A stretch of DNA of 64,000 nucleotides from Pseudomonas sp. GV085 (GTDB lineage Bacteria; Pseudomonadota; Gammaproteobacteria; Pseudomonadales; Pseudomonadaceae): assembly GCF_003050925.1 (NCBI RefSeq), contig NZ_QAOV01000001.1, positions 759,457 through 823,456 of the forward strand. The letters run 5' to 3'. The notes under the pieces are model-generated. The model saw nothing but the letters and a program-made list of their open reading frames with translations, did no database searches and was not told the DNA's origin. Shown here piece after piece: positions 46,363 to 56,524 of this stretch. The number at the start of each line of letters is the position of its first letter. The stretch's first letter is position 1. The position numbers and the translations under genes were made by a program.

Positions 46363-49014
46363 ATGAGCAACTCCGGCCGCGCCGACGCGCTGTTAGCAGA
46401 CCTGCCCCGCGATGGCCGTGGCCGGCTCAAAGTGTTTCTCGGTGCCGCGCCGGGTGTCGGCAAAACCTACGCCATGTTGCAAGCGGCCCACACCCAGTTA
46501 CGCCAAGGGGTGAAAGTCATTGCCGGCGTCGTCGAAACCCACGGCCGGGCCGAAACCGAAGCCCTGCTCGGCGGCTTGCCACAGCAGCCGTTGGTGCGTT
46601 CGCAATACCGTGGCGTGTTGCTTGAAGAAATGGACCTCGACGGTCTGATCAAAGCCAAACCGAAACTGGTGCTGGTCGACGAACTGGCACACACCAATGC
46701 ACCCGGCAGTCGTCACGAAAAACGCTGGCAGGACATTCAGGAACTGCTCGCCGCCGGCATTGACGTGTACACCACGGTCAACGTCCAGCATCTTGAAAGT
46801 CTCAACGACCAAGTGCGCGGCATCACCGGCGTGCAGGTCCGCGAAACCCTGCCGGACTGGGTGTTGCACGAAGCCTACGAACTGCTGCTGATCGACTTGC
46901 CGCCACGGGAGCTGCTGGAGCGCCTGCGCGACGGCAAGGTCTATGTACCGGAGCAGGCGCGGGCGGCCATCGACGCGTTCTTTTCCCAGACCAACCTCAC
47001 GGCCCTGCGCGAACTGGCAATGCAAACCGCGGCGGCTCAGGTCGATAACGATCTGGCCCAAGGGTACCGTCAGTTGGGGCAAGCGGCGCCAGCCGTACGC
47101 GGGCGTTTGCTGGTAGGGGTCGACGGCGATGCCCAGGCCGAGCGCCTGGTACGGCATGCCAGCCGCGTGGCCCAGCGGCGGCACCTGCCCTGGAGCCTGG
47201 TGCACGTGGACAACGGCCGCGTGCGTGACGAACAGTCGCGCCTGCGCCTGCAAAGCGCCCAGCAACTGGCCGAACGGCTGGGCGGCGAAGTGGTGTTGCT
47301 GCGCGCCGGTGAAGTGGCGAAGACCCTGATCCAGCATGCCGCCGAACGCCGTGCCAGCCTGTTGTTGGTCGGTCAGTCCCGGCCGAGATTGCGCCGGCGT
47401 CTGTTCGGGGGCGGGCTGGCGGCGCGGCTGCTGCGCAATGCGCGCGGACTGGAAATAAACGTACTCGACAGCGATCACCAACCGCATCAACCCCATCAGC
47501 GGTCGATGCATTCACTGGTCTGGTTCGACTACGCATTGGCTGTGGTCGCCACGGTACTGGCCAGCGCCCTGGCGTGGGCCGTGGCGAGTGTTCTGCCATT
47601 GCCGAACATCTCGCTGGTGTTCCTCGCCGCCGTTTTGCTGGTGGCGGTGCGCAGCAGTCTCGGGCCGGCGCTGGCCTGTGCGGCGCTGTCGTTTCTGACC
47701 TATGACTTCCTGTTCATTCCGCCTAATTTCTCTTTCAGTATCCAGCGCGAAGAAGACGTGCTGACCTTGTTGTTCTTCCTGCTGATGGCGGCCCTCACCG
47801 GTAACCTCGCGGCGCGCCAGCGCAGGCAATTGCAGGCACTGCGCGATACCCAGGAAGAAACCACCGAATTGCTTGACCTGTCGCGCAAACTTACCGCCGC
47901 CACCGACCGCCAGGCCGTGGTCAGCGCGGCTGCCCAACACCTCAACGGATGGAGCGATGTGCAACTGTGCCTGCTCAATCGCGACGGGCAGAGTGGCTGG
48001 AAAGTCGAAACCGGTGGCCCGCTGGAGTTCTCCGAAGCCGAACGCGCCGCCGCCGATTGGGCCTGGCAGCACGACCAACCGGCGGGTGCGGGCACCGGCA
48101 CCTTGCCGTTCGGCCGCTGGTGGTGGTGGCCGTTATCGGTGGAGGACGGCCCGCTGGCGTTGCTCGGCGTATGTGCCAGGGAAGGCCAGACCCTGAGTGG
48201 CCAGCGCCGGCGCTTGTTGACCGCGCTGAGCCAGCCGCTGGCCCAGGCGCTGGCCCGGGCGCAACTGGCTGATGATCTGGAAGCGGCGCGGCTGCACGGC
48301 GAAACCGAGCAATTGCGCAGCGCCTTGCTGGCTTCGGTGTCCCACGATTTGCGCACTCCGCTGACGTCCATGCGCGGCAGTATCGACAGCCTGCTGGCCC
48401 TGGGTGAGGCGATCCCGCTGGAGGATCGACGTGAGTTGCTCGAAGGCACCCGCGATGAAGCCGAACGCCTCGACCGCTACATTCAAAACCTGCTCGACAT
48501 GACCCGGCTCGGCCACGGCGCGCTGAAGCTGGCACGGGACTGGGTGTCGCCGGCCGATATCATCGGCAGTGCGCTCAATCGCTTGCGCGCGGTACTCGCG
48601 TCGCTGCAGGTCAGCACCGAAGTACCGGCGCAATTGCCGCTGCTGTTCGTCCATGCCGCGCTGATCGAACAGGCACTGGTCAACGTGGTGGAAAACGCCG
48701 CGCGGTTTTCGCCGCACCACGGACGTTTGCAATTGCGCGCCGGGGCCGATGACCGTGAGCTGTTTTTCTCGGTCTGCGATGAGGGACCGGGGATTCCGGA
48801 GGCGGAGCGGGCGAAGATTTTCGACATGTTCTACACCGCGGCGCGGGGTGATCGTGGTGGGCAGGGTACCGGGCTGGGGTTGGCGATTTGTCAGGGCATG
48901 GTCGGTGCCCATGGCGGACGCATCAGCGTTGCCGACGGTATCGAGGGGCGCGGCACCTGCATCACGTTGCACCTGCCGCTACAGGCTCAGCCGGGATACG
49001 AGAGTGAAGCCTGA
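46363..49014 (+). CDS. kdpD: Sensor histidine kinase KdpD
   Basis: 883 residues; senses K+ limitation or osmotic stress and controls KdpE. The N-terminal KdpD domain has a P-loop (GAAPGVGKTYA, about 27-35) and DELAHTNAPGSRHEKRWQD; a USP-like domain follows. Four membrane spans lie about 385-490. After a GAF-like region the kinase core has His661 in SVSHDLRTPLTSMRGS, then N, G1 and G2 boxes (DEGPGIPEAE, GTGLGLAIC). Full length for the family. Confidence 0.96.
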   Translation: MSNSGRADALLADLPRDGRGRLKVFLGAAPGVGKTYAMLQAAHTQLRQGVKVIAGVVETHGRAETEALLGGLPQQPLVRSQYRGVLLEEMDLDGLIKAKPKLVLVDELAHTNAPGSRHEKRWQDIQELLAAGIDVYTTVNVQHLESLNDQVRGITGVQVRETLPDWVLHEAYELLLIDLPPRELLERLRDGKVYVPEQARAAIDAFFSQTNLTALRELAMQTAAAQVDNDLAQGYRQLGQAAPAVRGRLLVGVDGDAQAERLVRHASRVAQRRHLPWSLVHVDNGRVRDEQSRLRLQSAQQLAERLGGEVVLLRAGEVAKTLIQHAAERRASLLLVGQSRPRLRRRLFGGGLAARLLRNARGLEINVLDSDHQPHQPHQRSMHSLVWFDYALAVVATVLASALAWAVASVLPLPNISLVFLAAVLLVAVRSSLGPALACAALSFLTYDFLFIPPNFSFSIQREEDVLTLLFFLLMAALTGNLAARQRRQLQALRDTQEETTELLDLSRKLTAATDRQAVVSAAAQHLNGWSDVQLCLLNRDGQSGWKVETGGPLEFSEAERAAADWAWQHDQPAGAGTGTLPFGRWWWWPLSVEDGPLALLGVCAREGQTLSGQRRRLLTALSQPLAQALARAQLADDLEAARLHGETEQLRSALLASVSHDLRTPLTSMRGSIDSLLALGEAIPLEDRRELLEGTRDEAERLDRYIQNLLDMTRLGHGALKLARDWVSPADIIGSALNRLRAVLASLQVSTEVPAQLPLLFVHAALIEQALVNVVENAARFSPHHGRLQLRAGADDRELFFSVCDEGPGIPEAERAKIFDMFYTAARGDRGGQGTGLGLAICQGMVGAHGGRISVADGIEGRGTCITLHLPLQAQPGYESEA

Positions 49015-49062
49015 TCGTGCTTGCGCTACTCTCTTGCCACTTCTTTGTGTTGATGTGAATTC

Positions 49063-49761
49063 ATGAGCCAGACCGCGACCATTTTGGTCATCGACGACGA
49101 ACCGCAGATCCGCAAATTCCTGCGCATCAGCCTCGTTTCCCAGGGCTATAAAGTGCTGGAGGCCGGCACCGGCAGTGAAGGATTGGCACAAGCGGCGTTG
49201 AACAAACCGGACTTGCTGGTGCTCGATCTCGGCTTGCCGGACATGGACGGCCAACAGGTATTGCGCGATTTTCGCGAATGGTCGACGGTGCCAGTGCTGG
49301 TGCTCTCGGTGCGCGCCGGTGAAGGGCAGAAGGTCGAAGCCCTGGATGGCGGTGCCAATGACTACGTGACCAAGCCGTTCGGCATTCAGGAATTCCTGGC
49401 ACGGATTCGTGCGTTGTTGCGCCAGGCGCCCGTCGGCGAGGTGCAACAAGCGGCGCTGACCTTTGGTCCGTTGACGGTCGACCTGGCGTATCGCCGGGTG
49501 CTGCTCGACGATGTCGAAGTCCCCCTGACTCGCAAGGAATACGCCGTGCTGGCGCAACTGGCGCGACATCCCGGGCGGGTGATCACCCAGCAGCAATTGC
49601 TCAAGGACATCTGGGGGCCGACTCACACCGAAGACACTCACTACCTGCGCATCGTGGTCGGGCACTTGCGCCAGAAACTGGCGGATGACCCGACCCGGCC
49701 GCGGTTCATCGTGACCGAAGCGGGGGTGGGATATCGGTTGTTGAGTGAGAGCAGCCTTTAG
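49063..49761 (+). CDS. kdpE: Response regulator KdpE
   Basis: 232 residues; OmpR/PhoB class. The receiver domain has acidic DDE near residue 11, phospho-acceptor Asp55 in LVLDLGLPD, and the KPFGIQEFLARIRALLR region. The C-terminal winged helix contains LTRKEYAVLAQLARHPGRVI and HYLRIVVGHLRQKL. It activates kdpFABC. It lies 48 bases after kdpD, with a REP pair after it. Confidence 0.97.
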   Translation: MSQTATILVIDDEPQIRKFLRISLVSQGYKVLEAGTGSEGLAQAALNKPDLLVLDLGLPDMDGQQVLRDFREWSTVPVLVLSVRAGEGQKVEALDGGANDYVTKPFGIQEFLARIRALLRQAPVGEVQQAALTFGPLTVDLAYRRVLLDDVEVPLTRKEYAVLAQLARHPGRVITQQQLLKDIWGPTHTEDTHYLRIVVGHLRQKLADDPTRPRFIVTEAGVGYRLLSESSL

Positions 49762-49786
49762 TTTTGTGCTGAATGATCCGGCCCCA

Positions 49787-49877
49787 TCGCGAGCAGGCTC
49801 GCTCCCACATGGGATCCTGGTCAAACACAAATTTTGTGAACACCGAAGATTTACTGTGGGAGCGAGCCTGCTCGCGA
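49787..49877. repeat. REP pair after kdpE
   Basis: TCGCGAGCAGGCTCGCTCCC and, inverted, GGGAGCGAGCCTGCTCGCGA. It lies between the convergent kdpE and patatin-like genes and may stop transcription from both sides. Confidence 0.9.
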
Positions 49878-49913
49878 AGAGGCACTGATAGTCACCCGAG
49901 AACTTTCAGACAT

Positions 49914-50951
49914 TCAGTTCTGCTCATTCTCATACCGATCCAGCGTATCCCGCGCAATCTCCCGTCCCAGCGCGATCAGCTCCGGCGCCTTGTAGAACTC
50001 GAAAAACCGACACACGCGTTTGGGCACGTTGATCAGGATGTCCGGCGGATACCCGGCAATCTTGTACTGCGCCAGCGACGTCTGCATCACCTCGAAACTC
50101 TGGTTGATCAAATCCAGCAAGGACGCCGGCCCGACGTTGTCGATAATGAACGAACCGGTGGCGGAGCGGGGCGCGCCACTGGTTTGCGGAGTTGCTGCGG
50201 GTTGCTGCGCTTGGGGCTCGGGGGATTCGATCCACGGGTTGAAGTCTGCACCTTCGGCCTTCAAGGCTTCCTGTTCCAGAACCAACAATTGTTCAGCCTG
50301 TTTGCGCCGGAACGGCAACTTCGAGCCGACGGAGTTGATCAAGCTGTCGAAGCGGGTCTTGAAGGCGGCGGGACGCTGGATGACCGGCAATTGATAGTGG
50401 CGCTGGTTGGTGGAGTTGAGGTTGACCGCGATGATCAAATCGCAATGGCTCGACACGACGGGCACGATCGGCAGCGGGTTGAGAATGCCGCCGTCCACCA
50501 ACATGCGGTTGCCCTGCATCACCGGGGTAAACAGGCTGGGAATCGCTGCCGAGGCGCGCATGGCCTGATGCAGGCAACCTTCCTGGAACCAGATTTCCTG
50601 CTGGTTGGTCAGGTCGGTGGCAACCGCGGTGTAGGGAATACGCAAATCTTCGATGTTGATCTCGCCGACGATCTTGCGGATCTGCCCGAAGACTTTCTCG
50701 CCACGGATCGCCCCCAGACGAAAACTGACGTCCACCAGACGCAACACGTCGAGATAATCCAGGCTCTCGATCCAGTCGCGGTAATCATTGAGTTTGCCGG
50801 CGGCGTAGATCCCTCCCACCACCGCGCCCATGGAGCAACCGGCGATACAGGCAATGTCATAGCCGCGCCGTTCGATCTCTTCAATGACCCCAATATGCGC
50901 ATAACCCCGCGCTCCACCCGAGCCCAATACCAGCGCGACACGCTTTTTCAT
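49914..50951 (-). CDS. Patatin-like phospholipase/esterase (RssA type)
   Basis: 345 residues. The patatin motifs are complete: oxyanion loop GSGGARGYAHIG, nucleophile Ser40 in GCSMGA and Asp153 in VDGGILNPLP. It probably hydrolyses lipid esters; the substrate is unknown. A Pro/Gln/Ala-rich stretch (about 255-275) separates a C-terminal helical region. ATG 50951 starts the conserved beta strand (MKKRVALVLG); the frame extends to 50999. Confidence 0.88.
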   Translation of the reverse strand: MKKRVALVLGSGGARGYAHIGVIEEIERRGYDIACIAGCSMGAVVGGIYAAGKLNDYRDWIESLDYLDVLRLVDVSFRLGAIRGEKVFGQIRKIVGEINIEDLRIPYTAVATDLTNQQEIWFQEGCLHQAMRASAAIPSLFTPVMQGNRMLVDGGILNPLPIVPVVSSHCDLIIAVNLNSTNQRHYQLPVIQRPAAFKTRFDSLINSVGSKLPFRRKQAEQLLVLEQEALKAEGADFNPWIESPEPQAQQPAATPQTSGAPRSATGSFIIDNVGPASLLDLINQSFEVMQTSLAQYKIAGYPPDILINVPKRVCRFFEFYKAPELIALGREIARDTLDRYENEQN

Positions 50952-51172
50952 GAATCGCCCTCGTTCGAATGGTTCAACAATGCACCCAACGAGGGTCATG
51001 CTTCAATCGCCATGGTCGTTCGATGGGGCAGGAGCGTCGTATTTTCGACACTCCATGGCGGCACATGGTTATTCTCGTCAGCGCTATAGTTTGCACAGCG
51101 GACCAACGGCACTTTTCAGGTGCCGCACCGTCTTATCTGCACGACTGTTGACCTATCTTTGAGGAGTGAGTG

Positions 51173-51451
51173 ATGAAAGCCTGGATCTGCGTGCCATTGA
51201 TTGCCCTGGCACTCGCCGGTTGTGCCGGCAAAACCGCTTATCGCGACAGTTGCGGCAGTAACCTGGATGCTGCATGGCATGAACTGGACCTGGCCAAGGC
51301 CGAAGGTTTCGCCGGGACCGTCAGCTACTCCAAAGCCTTGTCGCTGTTGACCGCGGCCAAGACCCAGCAGCAATTCGAGGGGTTCGAAGGCTGCTCCCAC
51401 AAAGCCGAGAAAGCCCGTTTCTATATTCGTGAGTCGCGCGCGGGGCGTTGA
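51173..51451 (+). CDS. Small lipoprotein of unknown function
   Basis: 92 residues with a clear lipoprotein signal (PLIALALAGC). The mature part has two more Cys (DSCGS, EGCSHK) that could form a disulfide. GAGGAG six bases upstream supports ATG 51173; GTG 51170 is in frame. Family not recognised beyond Pseudomonas-type lipoproteins. Confidence 0.75.
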   Translation: MKAWICVPLIALALAGCAGKTAYRDSCGSNLDAAWHELDLAKAEGFAGTVSYSKALSLLTAAKTQQQFEGFEGCSHKAEKARFYIRESRAGR

Positions 51452-51459
51452 AGGCAAAA

Positions 51460-51535
51460 AGCAGCTGCAGGCTCTAAGCTATGAACTGCAAGACTCATCG
51501 GGTTTACAGCTCGTAGCTTGCAGCCTGGCGCTGTT
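51460..51535. repeat. Imperfect inverted repeat, second REP type
   Basis: GCAGCTGCAGGCTCTAAGCT on the left and AGCTTGCAGCCTGGCGCTG on the right form an imperfect inverted repeat between the lipoprotein and CHAD genes. Its core differs from the GAGCGAGC REP family. Confidence 0.5.
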
Positions 51536-51551
51536 TACGGAGTAAACCCCC

Positions 51552-52310
51552 ATGATCGACCGGTTGGTAGCTCGTGTTCTGGGCCTGGAAGTTCGCCTGC
51601 TGGCCTGTCAGGCCCGCTTGAAAGACCGTACAGACCCTGAAGCGTTACACGATCTGCGCACAACCACGCGTCGGTTACGCAGCCTGTTGCGCCCCTTGCG
51701 CGGGCAGCCCGGTGTCGAGCAACTGGAAGCGGCCGCCTCCCGGGTGGGCGGCCTGACCACGCCTTTACGTGATCGCGAAGTGCTGGCGGCGTACCTGCTC
51801 CAGCACCATCAACCCCAAGCCGCGCGGCGACGCACGGCGCAAATGGCCGAGGCCTATCCGGCCGTGGCGGCTAGTCCTGAACTTGCGCAATTGCTGATCG
51901 TCCTCGATGCATTTCCGCGTTTTCTGCGTGCCGCCCAGCGCGAGGGATTGCTCAAGGGCTTGCGCAAGCGCATCGAAAAACGCCTGGGCAAGCAGTGGGA
52001 AAAACTTGACGAGGCACTGCACGATCCGGCCCACGACCGTCATCGGTTGCGCCTGCTGATCAAGCGCGTGCGCTATGGCATCGATGCTTACCCCGAGCTG
52101 AACCGTTTGCCGAAAGCGGCCATGCCCCGGTTGAAATCGGCCCAGGGCGCACTGGGCGATTGGCACGATTGCGTGCAATGGCTGGCCATGGCTGAACAGG
52201 AAGCGGATTTGCATCCCTGTGTTGCGGTCTGGAAAACTACCATGGCCGAGGCTGAACAGCGTGCGGACCTTGTGCTGGAAAAGCTGAGCCGCGATTGCTT
52301 CAAATCCTGA
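51552..52310 (+). CDS. CHAD domain protein
   Basis: 252 residues with the conserved His and Arg/Lys-rich helices of CHAD domains: ALHDLRTTTRRLRSLLRPLR near the N terminus and HRLRLLIKRVRYGIDAYPEL in the second half. CHAD proteins bind polyphosphate in some bacteria. No CYTH domain is fused or adjacent. The start follows GGAG. Role here unknown. Confidence 0.88.
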   Translation: MIDRLVARVLGLEVRLLACQARLKDRTDPEALHDLRTTTRRLRSLLRPLRGQPGVEQLEAAASRVGGLTTPLRDREVLAAYLLQHHQPQAARRRTAQMAEAYPAVAASPELAQLLIVLDAFPRFLRAAQREGLLKGLRKRIEKRLGKQWEKLDEALHDPAHDRHRLRLLIKRVRYGIDAYPELNRLPKAAMPRLKSAQGALGDWHDCVQWLAMAEQEADLHPCVAVWKTTMAEAEQRADLVLEKLSRDCFKS

Positions 52311-52327
52311 AAACACCGGAGATCCAT

Positions 52328-52417
52328 TGTGGGAGCGAGCCTGCTCGCGATAGCGGATTAACATTCAGCGCACATCGTGACTGTTACACCGCTATCGCGA
52401 GCAGGCTCGCTCCCACA
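52328..52417. repeat. REP pair between CHAD and thioesterase genes
   Basis: TGTGGGAGCGAGCCTGCTCG and its inverse, ending CTCGCTCCCACA, around a spacer; the inner TATCGC/GCGATA also pairs. Same family as the kdp REP pairs. Confidence 0.9.
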
Positions 52418-52556
52418 TGGGCTCAATGTTGGGCATGGATTTTGTGTTAGAACCGAGCACGGCTCATCTGTCAGTCAATTTGGCCGGAATGGGTGCTGTA
52501 TAGCCTTCTCCGGCTGGTTAAGATCCCTTCATCTTTTTTCGATCCCTGAGGTTTTC

Positions 52557-53354
52557 ATGCGCTTTTCCGAACTGCTCGACGCTGTCCGCAGCCATCCGCG
52601 GGAGCTGTCTATCCCGGCCTCTTGGGCCCAGGGACGCGCCAGTTTCGGTGGCCTGGTGGCCGCCCTGCAGTACGAAGCCATGCGTGCCCGGGTGCCAGCG
52701 GATCGTCCGGTGCGCTCGCTGGCAATCACCTTCGTCGGCCCGGTTGAACCCGAGGTTCCAGTCAGTTTTGAAGTCGACGTGCTGCGCGAAGGCAAGGCCG
52801 TCAGCCAGGTGTTGGGCCGGGTGATGCAGAAGGGGCAGGTGGTGACATTGATCCAGGGCAGTTTTGGCGCCTCACGCCCCTCGGAAGTGGTGGTGGCCGC
52901 TGAGCCGGCACCGGAAATGAAGCACTGGGACGAGTGCCAGGAGCTGCCTTTTGTCGAGGGCGTCATCCCGGAATTCATGCGGCATCTGGCGATGCGCTGG
53001 AGTGTCGGCGGGCTGCCGTTCAGTGGTAGCACATCCCGGCAAATGGGCGGCTGGGTGCGTTTGCGCGGGGACGTAAAGGAAGAGGCCATCAGCGAGGCGC
53101 ACATCCTGGCGCTGGTGGACGCCTGGCCGCCGGCCCTGATGCCGTTTTTGAAGAAGCCGGCGATGGGCAGCACGCTGACCTGGACCATCGAATTCGTGCA
53201 ACCGCTGCTGGAGTTGAACACCCTGGACTGGTGCAAGTACCTCGTCGAAACCGAGCACGCCGCCGACGGCTACGGACATGCCGCCGCGAAAATGTGGAGC
53301 GCAGATGGCCGATTGATCGCCATGAGCCGGCAGACGGTGACAGTGTTCGCCTGA
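52557..53354 (+). CDS. Acyl-CoA thioesterase-like double hot-dog protein
   Basis: 265 residues, the size of TesB-like double hot-dog thioesterases. RASFGGLVAALQYEAM, PVRSLAITFVGPVEPE and SRQTVTVFA at the end fit that fold. It likely hydrolyses an acyl-CoA; substrate unknown. ATG 52557 follows GAGG; the longer frame upstream runs through the REP pair and is not used. Confidence 0.85.
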   Translation: MRFSELLDAVRSHPRELSIPASWAQGRASFGGLVAALQYEAMRARVPADRPVRSLAITFVGPVEPEVPVSFEVDVLREGKAVSQVLGRVMQKGQVVTLIQGSFGASRPSEVVVAAEPAPEMKHWDECQELPFVEGVIPEFMRHLAMRWSVGGLPFSGSTSRQMGGWVRLRGDVKEEAISEAHILALVDAWPPALMPFLKKPAMGSTLTWTIEFVQPLLELNTLDWCKYLVETEHAADGYGHAAAKMWSADGRLIAMSRQTVTVFA

Positions 53355-53720
53355 TCAGTGACGGCGGTGGCGCTCACGCCAGGCGCGCCACCAGCCACCG
53401 CTGAGGAAGAACCGCGGAAACGTCAGGAACTGCTCGACCAACAAGCGCGATATCGCATCCTTGCGATCACTGAACGGCTCGGAGGCTTGGGTCTCCAGGC
53501 TGTGGCCGTGGCGTTGCAAGGCCAGCGCCGCAATCACACCGATCACGCCGATGGCGATGTTCGAAAGGGTCAGGCTGAACACCCCGGACACAATCAGCAG
53601 AAACGCCACGATGAACAACGGCACCGCGATCAGGTGCAGCACCAGATTGGTCGGGTGCTGATGATTGTTCGGGTACGCTCGCCATTGCCAGGCGGGAAGG
53701 TTGGGGTGACGTTTGCCCAT
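53355..53720 (-). CDS. Mpo1-like (DUF962) membrane protein
   Basis: 121 residues. YPNNHQHPTNLVLHLIAVPL carries the conserved Asn and His of the Mpo1/DUF962 family, whose yeast member oxidises 2-hydroxy fatty acids. Two membrane spans follow. It abuts the thioesterase stop on the other strand. The enzymatic role is inferred from the family only. Confidence 0.8.
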   Translation of the reverse strand: MGKRHPNLPAWQWRAYPNNHQHPTNLVLHLIAVPLFIVAFLLIVSGVFSLTLSNIAIGVIGVIAALALQRHGHSLETQASEPFSDRKDAISRLLVEQFLTFPRFFLSGGWWRAWRERHRRH

Positions 53721-53849
53721 GATGCTGATCCTCGATCCATGTTGAACTCATGTGATAAAGAATAGGCCCGGTCAATGCTGGCGGCGAATCAAGGCTGGCT
53801 ATTGGCTTGATAGGTGGCATGGTCTGGATTGATGTTGCCGGTTCCGGCC

Positions 53850-55331
53850 TCAAAGCTTGAGCTGACCGATGGCCTTGCTCAGTTCCCCGGCCAATGCCGC
53901 CAGTTCATTGCTGGTGGTCGCCGAAGTCACCGTCTGCTGCACCGTGTTCTCGGTCACGTCACGGATGCTCACCACCGCCCGGTTCATCTCTTCCGCCACC
54001 TGACTTTGCTGCTCGGCCGCCACAGCGATCTGCGTATTGCTTTCACGCATCTGCGCCACCGCGCCGGTGATCTCGGCTAAAGCGGCCCCGGCCTCTTGCG
54101 CCTGTTGCACGCAATCGTCGGCCTTGAACGAACTCTCTTGCATGAAATCCACCGCGTCCCGTGTGCCGGCCTGTAACGCCGACACCATGATCGTGATTTC
54201 GTCCGTGGAGGCCTGCACGCGTTTGGCGAGGTGGCGCACTTCATCGGCAACCACTGCAAACCCGCGCCCCATCTCGCCAGCCCGGGCCGCTTCGATGGCG
54301 GCGTTCAGTGCCAGCAGGTTGGTCTGCTCAGCGATGCTGTGAATCACGTTGACCACGCTATTGATCTTCTGGCTGTCTTTGGCCAGACGCTGAATCATCT
54401 CGGCAGTCTGCTGGACGCCGGTGGACAGTCCGGCAATCGACCGCTGCACCCGAGTCACGACCTCCTGGCCGCTGCCGGCCAGGGTATCGGCCGATTGTGA
54501 AAGGTCACGGGTGGCACCTGCATGTTGGGCAATGTGATAGACCGTGGCCGTCATTTCATTGATCGCCGCAGCGGCCTGATCGGTTTCGCTTTGCTGGCCC
54601 AGCATGCCGTGGCGCACTCCATTCATGCTGGCCGCCAGCCGCGCGGCACCATCATCCAGTTGCCGGGCGGTGCTGGCGACAGTATTGACCACTCGTTGAT
54701 ACCCGGCCTGCATGGCGTTGAAAGCATTGGCCATCTGCCCGACTTCGTCACTGCAAGCCAACGGCACGCGGGCCGACAGGTCGCCGGTTTTCTCCACGTG
54801 CAACATGACGTCTTTCAAGGTGTTGAGCTGGCTGAGCAGGAAGCGGATCAATAACTGCGATGCGCCGAGCATTGCCAGCATCAGGATGAACACGGCCAAC
54901 GCGTAGTTGGCAAAACGTTCGCTGAACACCTGGCTGAGACTTGGGCCGTGGGCAATCACGGCCACCTGCTGGCCACCAATGCGGGTAAAGACTTCGGCGC
55001 CCATCAGCGGGTTGTCACCGAACAGCGGCATCGCGTTGATCTCGACCCAGCCATTCGCATCGGCCAGTTCCGGCACGGGTTGCCCATCGAGCGTGGGCGC
55101 CTGCCCGCGACTGTACGTCAGCAGATTTGCGGCGTTGGGCAGCGGCTGCCCTGCGGGCCAGGCTTCGAGCAGTCGCGCCAGGGCCTGGGCCGAAGCCTGG
55201 TTGGCATGACTGCGGGCCTGCTGTTCGAGCTGCACCGCGTATAGCACCAGCAACAGGGTGGTGACGAAAGCGACGGCGTTGACCGCCCAGAATTTGTATT
55301 TCAGCGAAATATTGCTAAGCCAGGCACCCAT
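53850..55331 (-). CDS. Methyl-accepting chemotaxis protein
   Basis: 493 residues. An N-terminal span and a small periplasmic sensor region (about 35-145) are followed by a second span, a HAMP domain (near [20 protein letters not shown]) and a long signalling coiled coil. The hairpin tip reads [32 protein letters not shown]. It lacks an obvious CheR-binding tail. The signal sensed is unknown. Confidence 0.95.
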   Translation of the reverse strand: MGAWLSNISLKYKFWAVNAVAFVTTLLLVLYAVQLEQQARSHANQASAQALARLLEAWPAGQPLPNAANLLTYSRGQAPTLDGQPVPELADANGWVEINAMPLFGDNPLMGAEVFTRIGGQQVAVIAHGPSLSQVFSERFANYALAVFILMLAMLGASQLLIRFLLSQLNTLKDVMLHVEKTGDLSARVPLACSDEVGQMANAFNAMQAGYQRVVNTVASTARQLDDGAARLAASMNGVRHGMLGQQSETDQAAAAINEMTATVYHIAQHAGATRDLSQSADTLAGSGQEVVTRVQRSIAGLSTGVQQTAEMIQRLAKDSQKINSVVNVIHSIAEQTNLLALNAAIEAARAGEMGRGFAVVADEVRHLAKRVQASTDEITIMVSALQAGTRDAVDFMQESSFKADDCVQQAQEAGAALAEITGAVAQMRESNTQIAVAAEQQSQVAEEMNRAVVSIRDVTENTVQQTVTSATTSNELAALAGELSKAIGQLKL

Positions 55332-55429
55332 GGAGGTTTTCTCTGATAGCGGAAACAGTTTTGGTAGGGTGCCATCATTGTGCCGCTACTCAGGTGGCTG
55401 ATTCTTGATGCAGATCAACGGGCTGCACC

Positions 55430-55475
55430 ATTACCCCTTGTAGGAGCGAGCCTGCTCGCTCCTACAAGGGGTAAT
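55430..55475. repeat. Perfect 46-base palindrome based on a REP core
   Basis: Twenty-two bases (ATTACCCCTTGTAGGAGCGA, then GC) repeat as their exact inverse around a two-base CT loop. It sits 2 bases past the tatD stop and before the chemoreceptor gene, so it may end tatD transcription. A full REP pair would have a spacer; here the halves touch. Confidence 0.92.
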
Positions 55476-55477
55476 GT

Positions 55478-56287
55478 TTACAGGTCGATAGTGGGCAGCC
55501 CATAAAACGCCCGCGCGCAGGCTGTCGTATGCGCCGCCAGATCTTCCTGGCTTTCTGCGCGATGCAGCGCCACTTCACGCAATACTTCGGTCAGGTACGC
55601 CGGCTCGTTTCGCCCGTTTTTCGGCTTGGGGCGCAGGCTGCGCGGCAGCAGATACGGTGCGTCGCTTTCGAGCATCAGGCGCCCGCGCTTGATCTCCTTG
55701 AGCAGCGGATGCAAATGCGTGCCCCGGCGTTCGTCGCAGATCCAGCCGGTAATGCCGATGTGCAGGTCAAGGTCGAGATAGCTGAACAGTGCCTTCTGTT
55801 CTCCGGTGAAACAGTGCACCACGGCAGCCGGCAGTTGATCGCGGAAGTCGCGCAGGATCTCCAGCAAACGCTGGCTGGCATCGCGTTCGTGCAGGAAAAC
55901 CGGCAACTGCAATTCGACGGCCATGGCCAGGTGTTCTTCGAGGACCTTCTCCTGCTGCGGACGCGGCGAGAAATCACGGTTGAAATCCAGCCCGCATTCG
56001 CCCACGGCCACCACATTCGGCTCCTTGAGCAAGCTGCGCAACCGTCGGGCGCTGTCGGCGTTCCAGTCGCTGGCGCAGTGAGGGTGAATACCGGCGGTGG
56101 CGAACAGGCGTTGAGCGCTTTCGTCCAGTTGTTGGCACAGCTCAAGAGCCTGTTCACTGCCCTCGACACTGGTGCCCGTCAGCACCAGTTGGCACACGCC
56201 GGCCGCGTAGGCACGGTCGAGTACGGCCTGGTGTTTGTCGGCAAAACTGGCGTTGGTCAGGTTGACGCCGATATCGATGAGTTGCAT
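55478..56287 (-). CDS. tatD: TatD family metal-dependent deoxyribonuclease
   Basis: 269 residues with a TIM-barrel metal site: [57 protein letters not shown] and ESDAPYLLP. These are TatD-type 3'-5' DNases acting in the cytoplasm. ATG 56287 is the family start. Confidence 0.93.
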   Translation of the reverse strand: MQLIDIGVNLTNASFADKHQAVLDRAYAAGVCQLVLTGTSVEGSEQALELCQQLDESAQRLFATAGIHPHCASDWNADSARRLRSLLKEPNVVAVGECGLDFNRDFSPRPQQEKVLEEHLAMAVELQLPVFLHERDASQRLLEILRDFRDQLPAAVVHCFTGEQKALFSYLDLDLHIGITGWICDERRGTHLHPLLKEIKRGRLMLESDAPYLLPRSLRPKPKNGRNEPAYLTEVLREVALHRAESQEDLAAHTTACARAFYGLPTIDL

Positions 56288-56524
56288 GGTGCTACCTCGG
56301 CCCAAAGGCCGGAAAGCATATCAGAGCCGTGGATTTATAAGAAAAGCCAAGAACTACAACGGGTTAACGCTGTCTCTTGAGCCGCGGGGCAGGCCGGGTT
56401 GGTAGTTTTGCCATCATTGTGCCAGTCTTTCACACGTTGCCTGCGCCCTGGGCGCTCTGTTTTTGTCGCTGCGCTTGATGCCATTCGTCATTGAAGCGCG
56501 CCTCATATTCTTTCCGGAGAGTGG

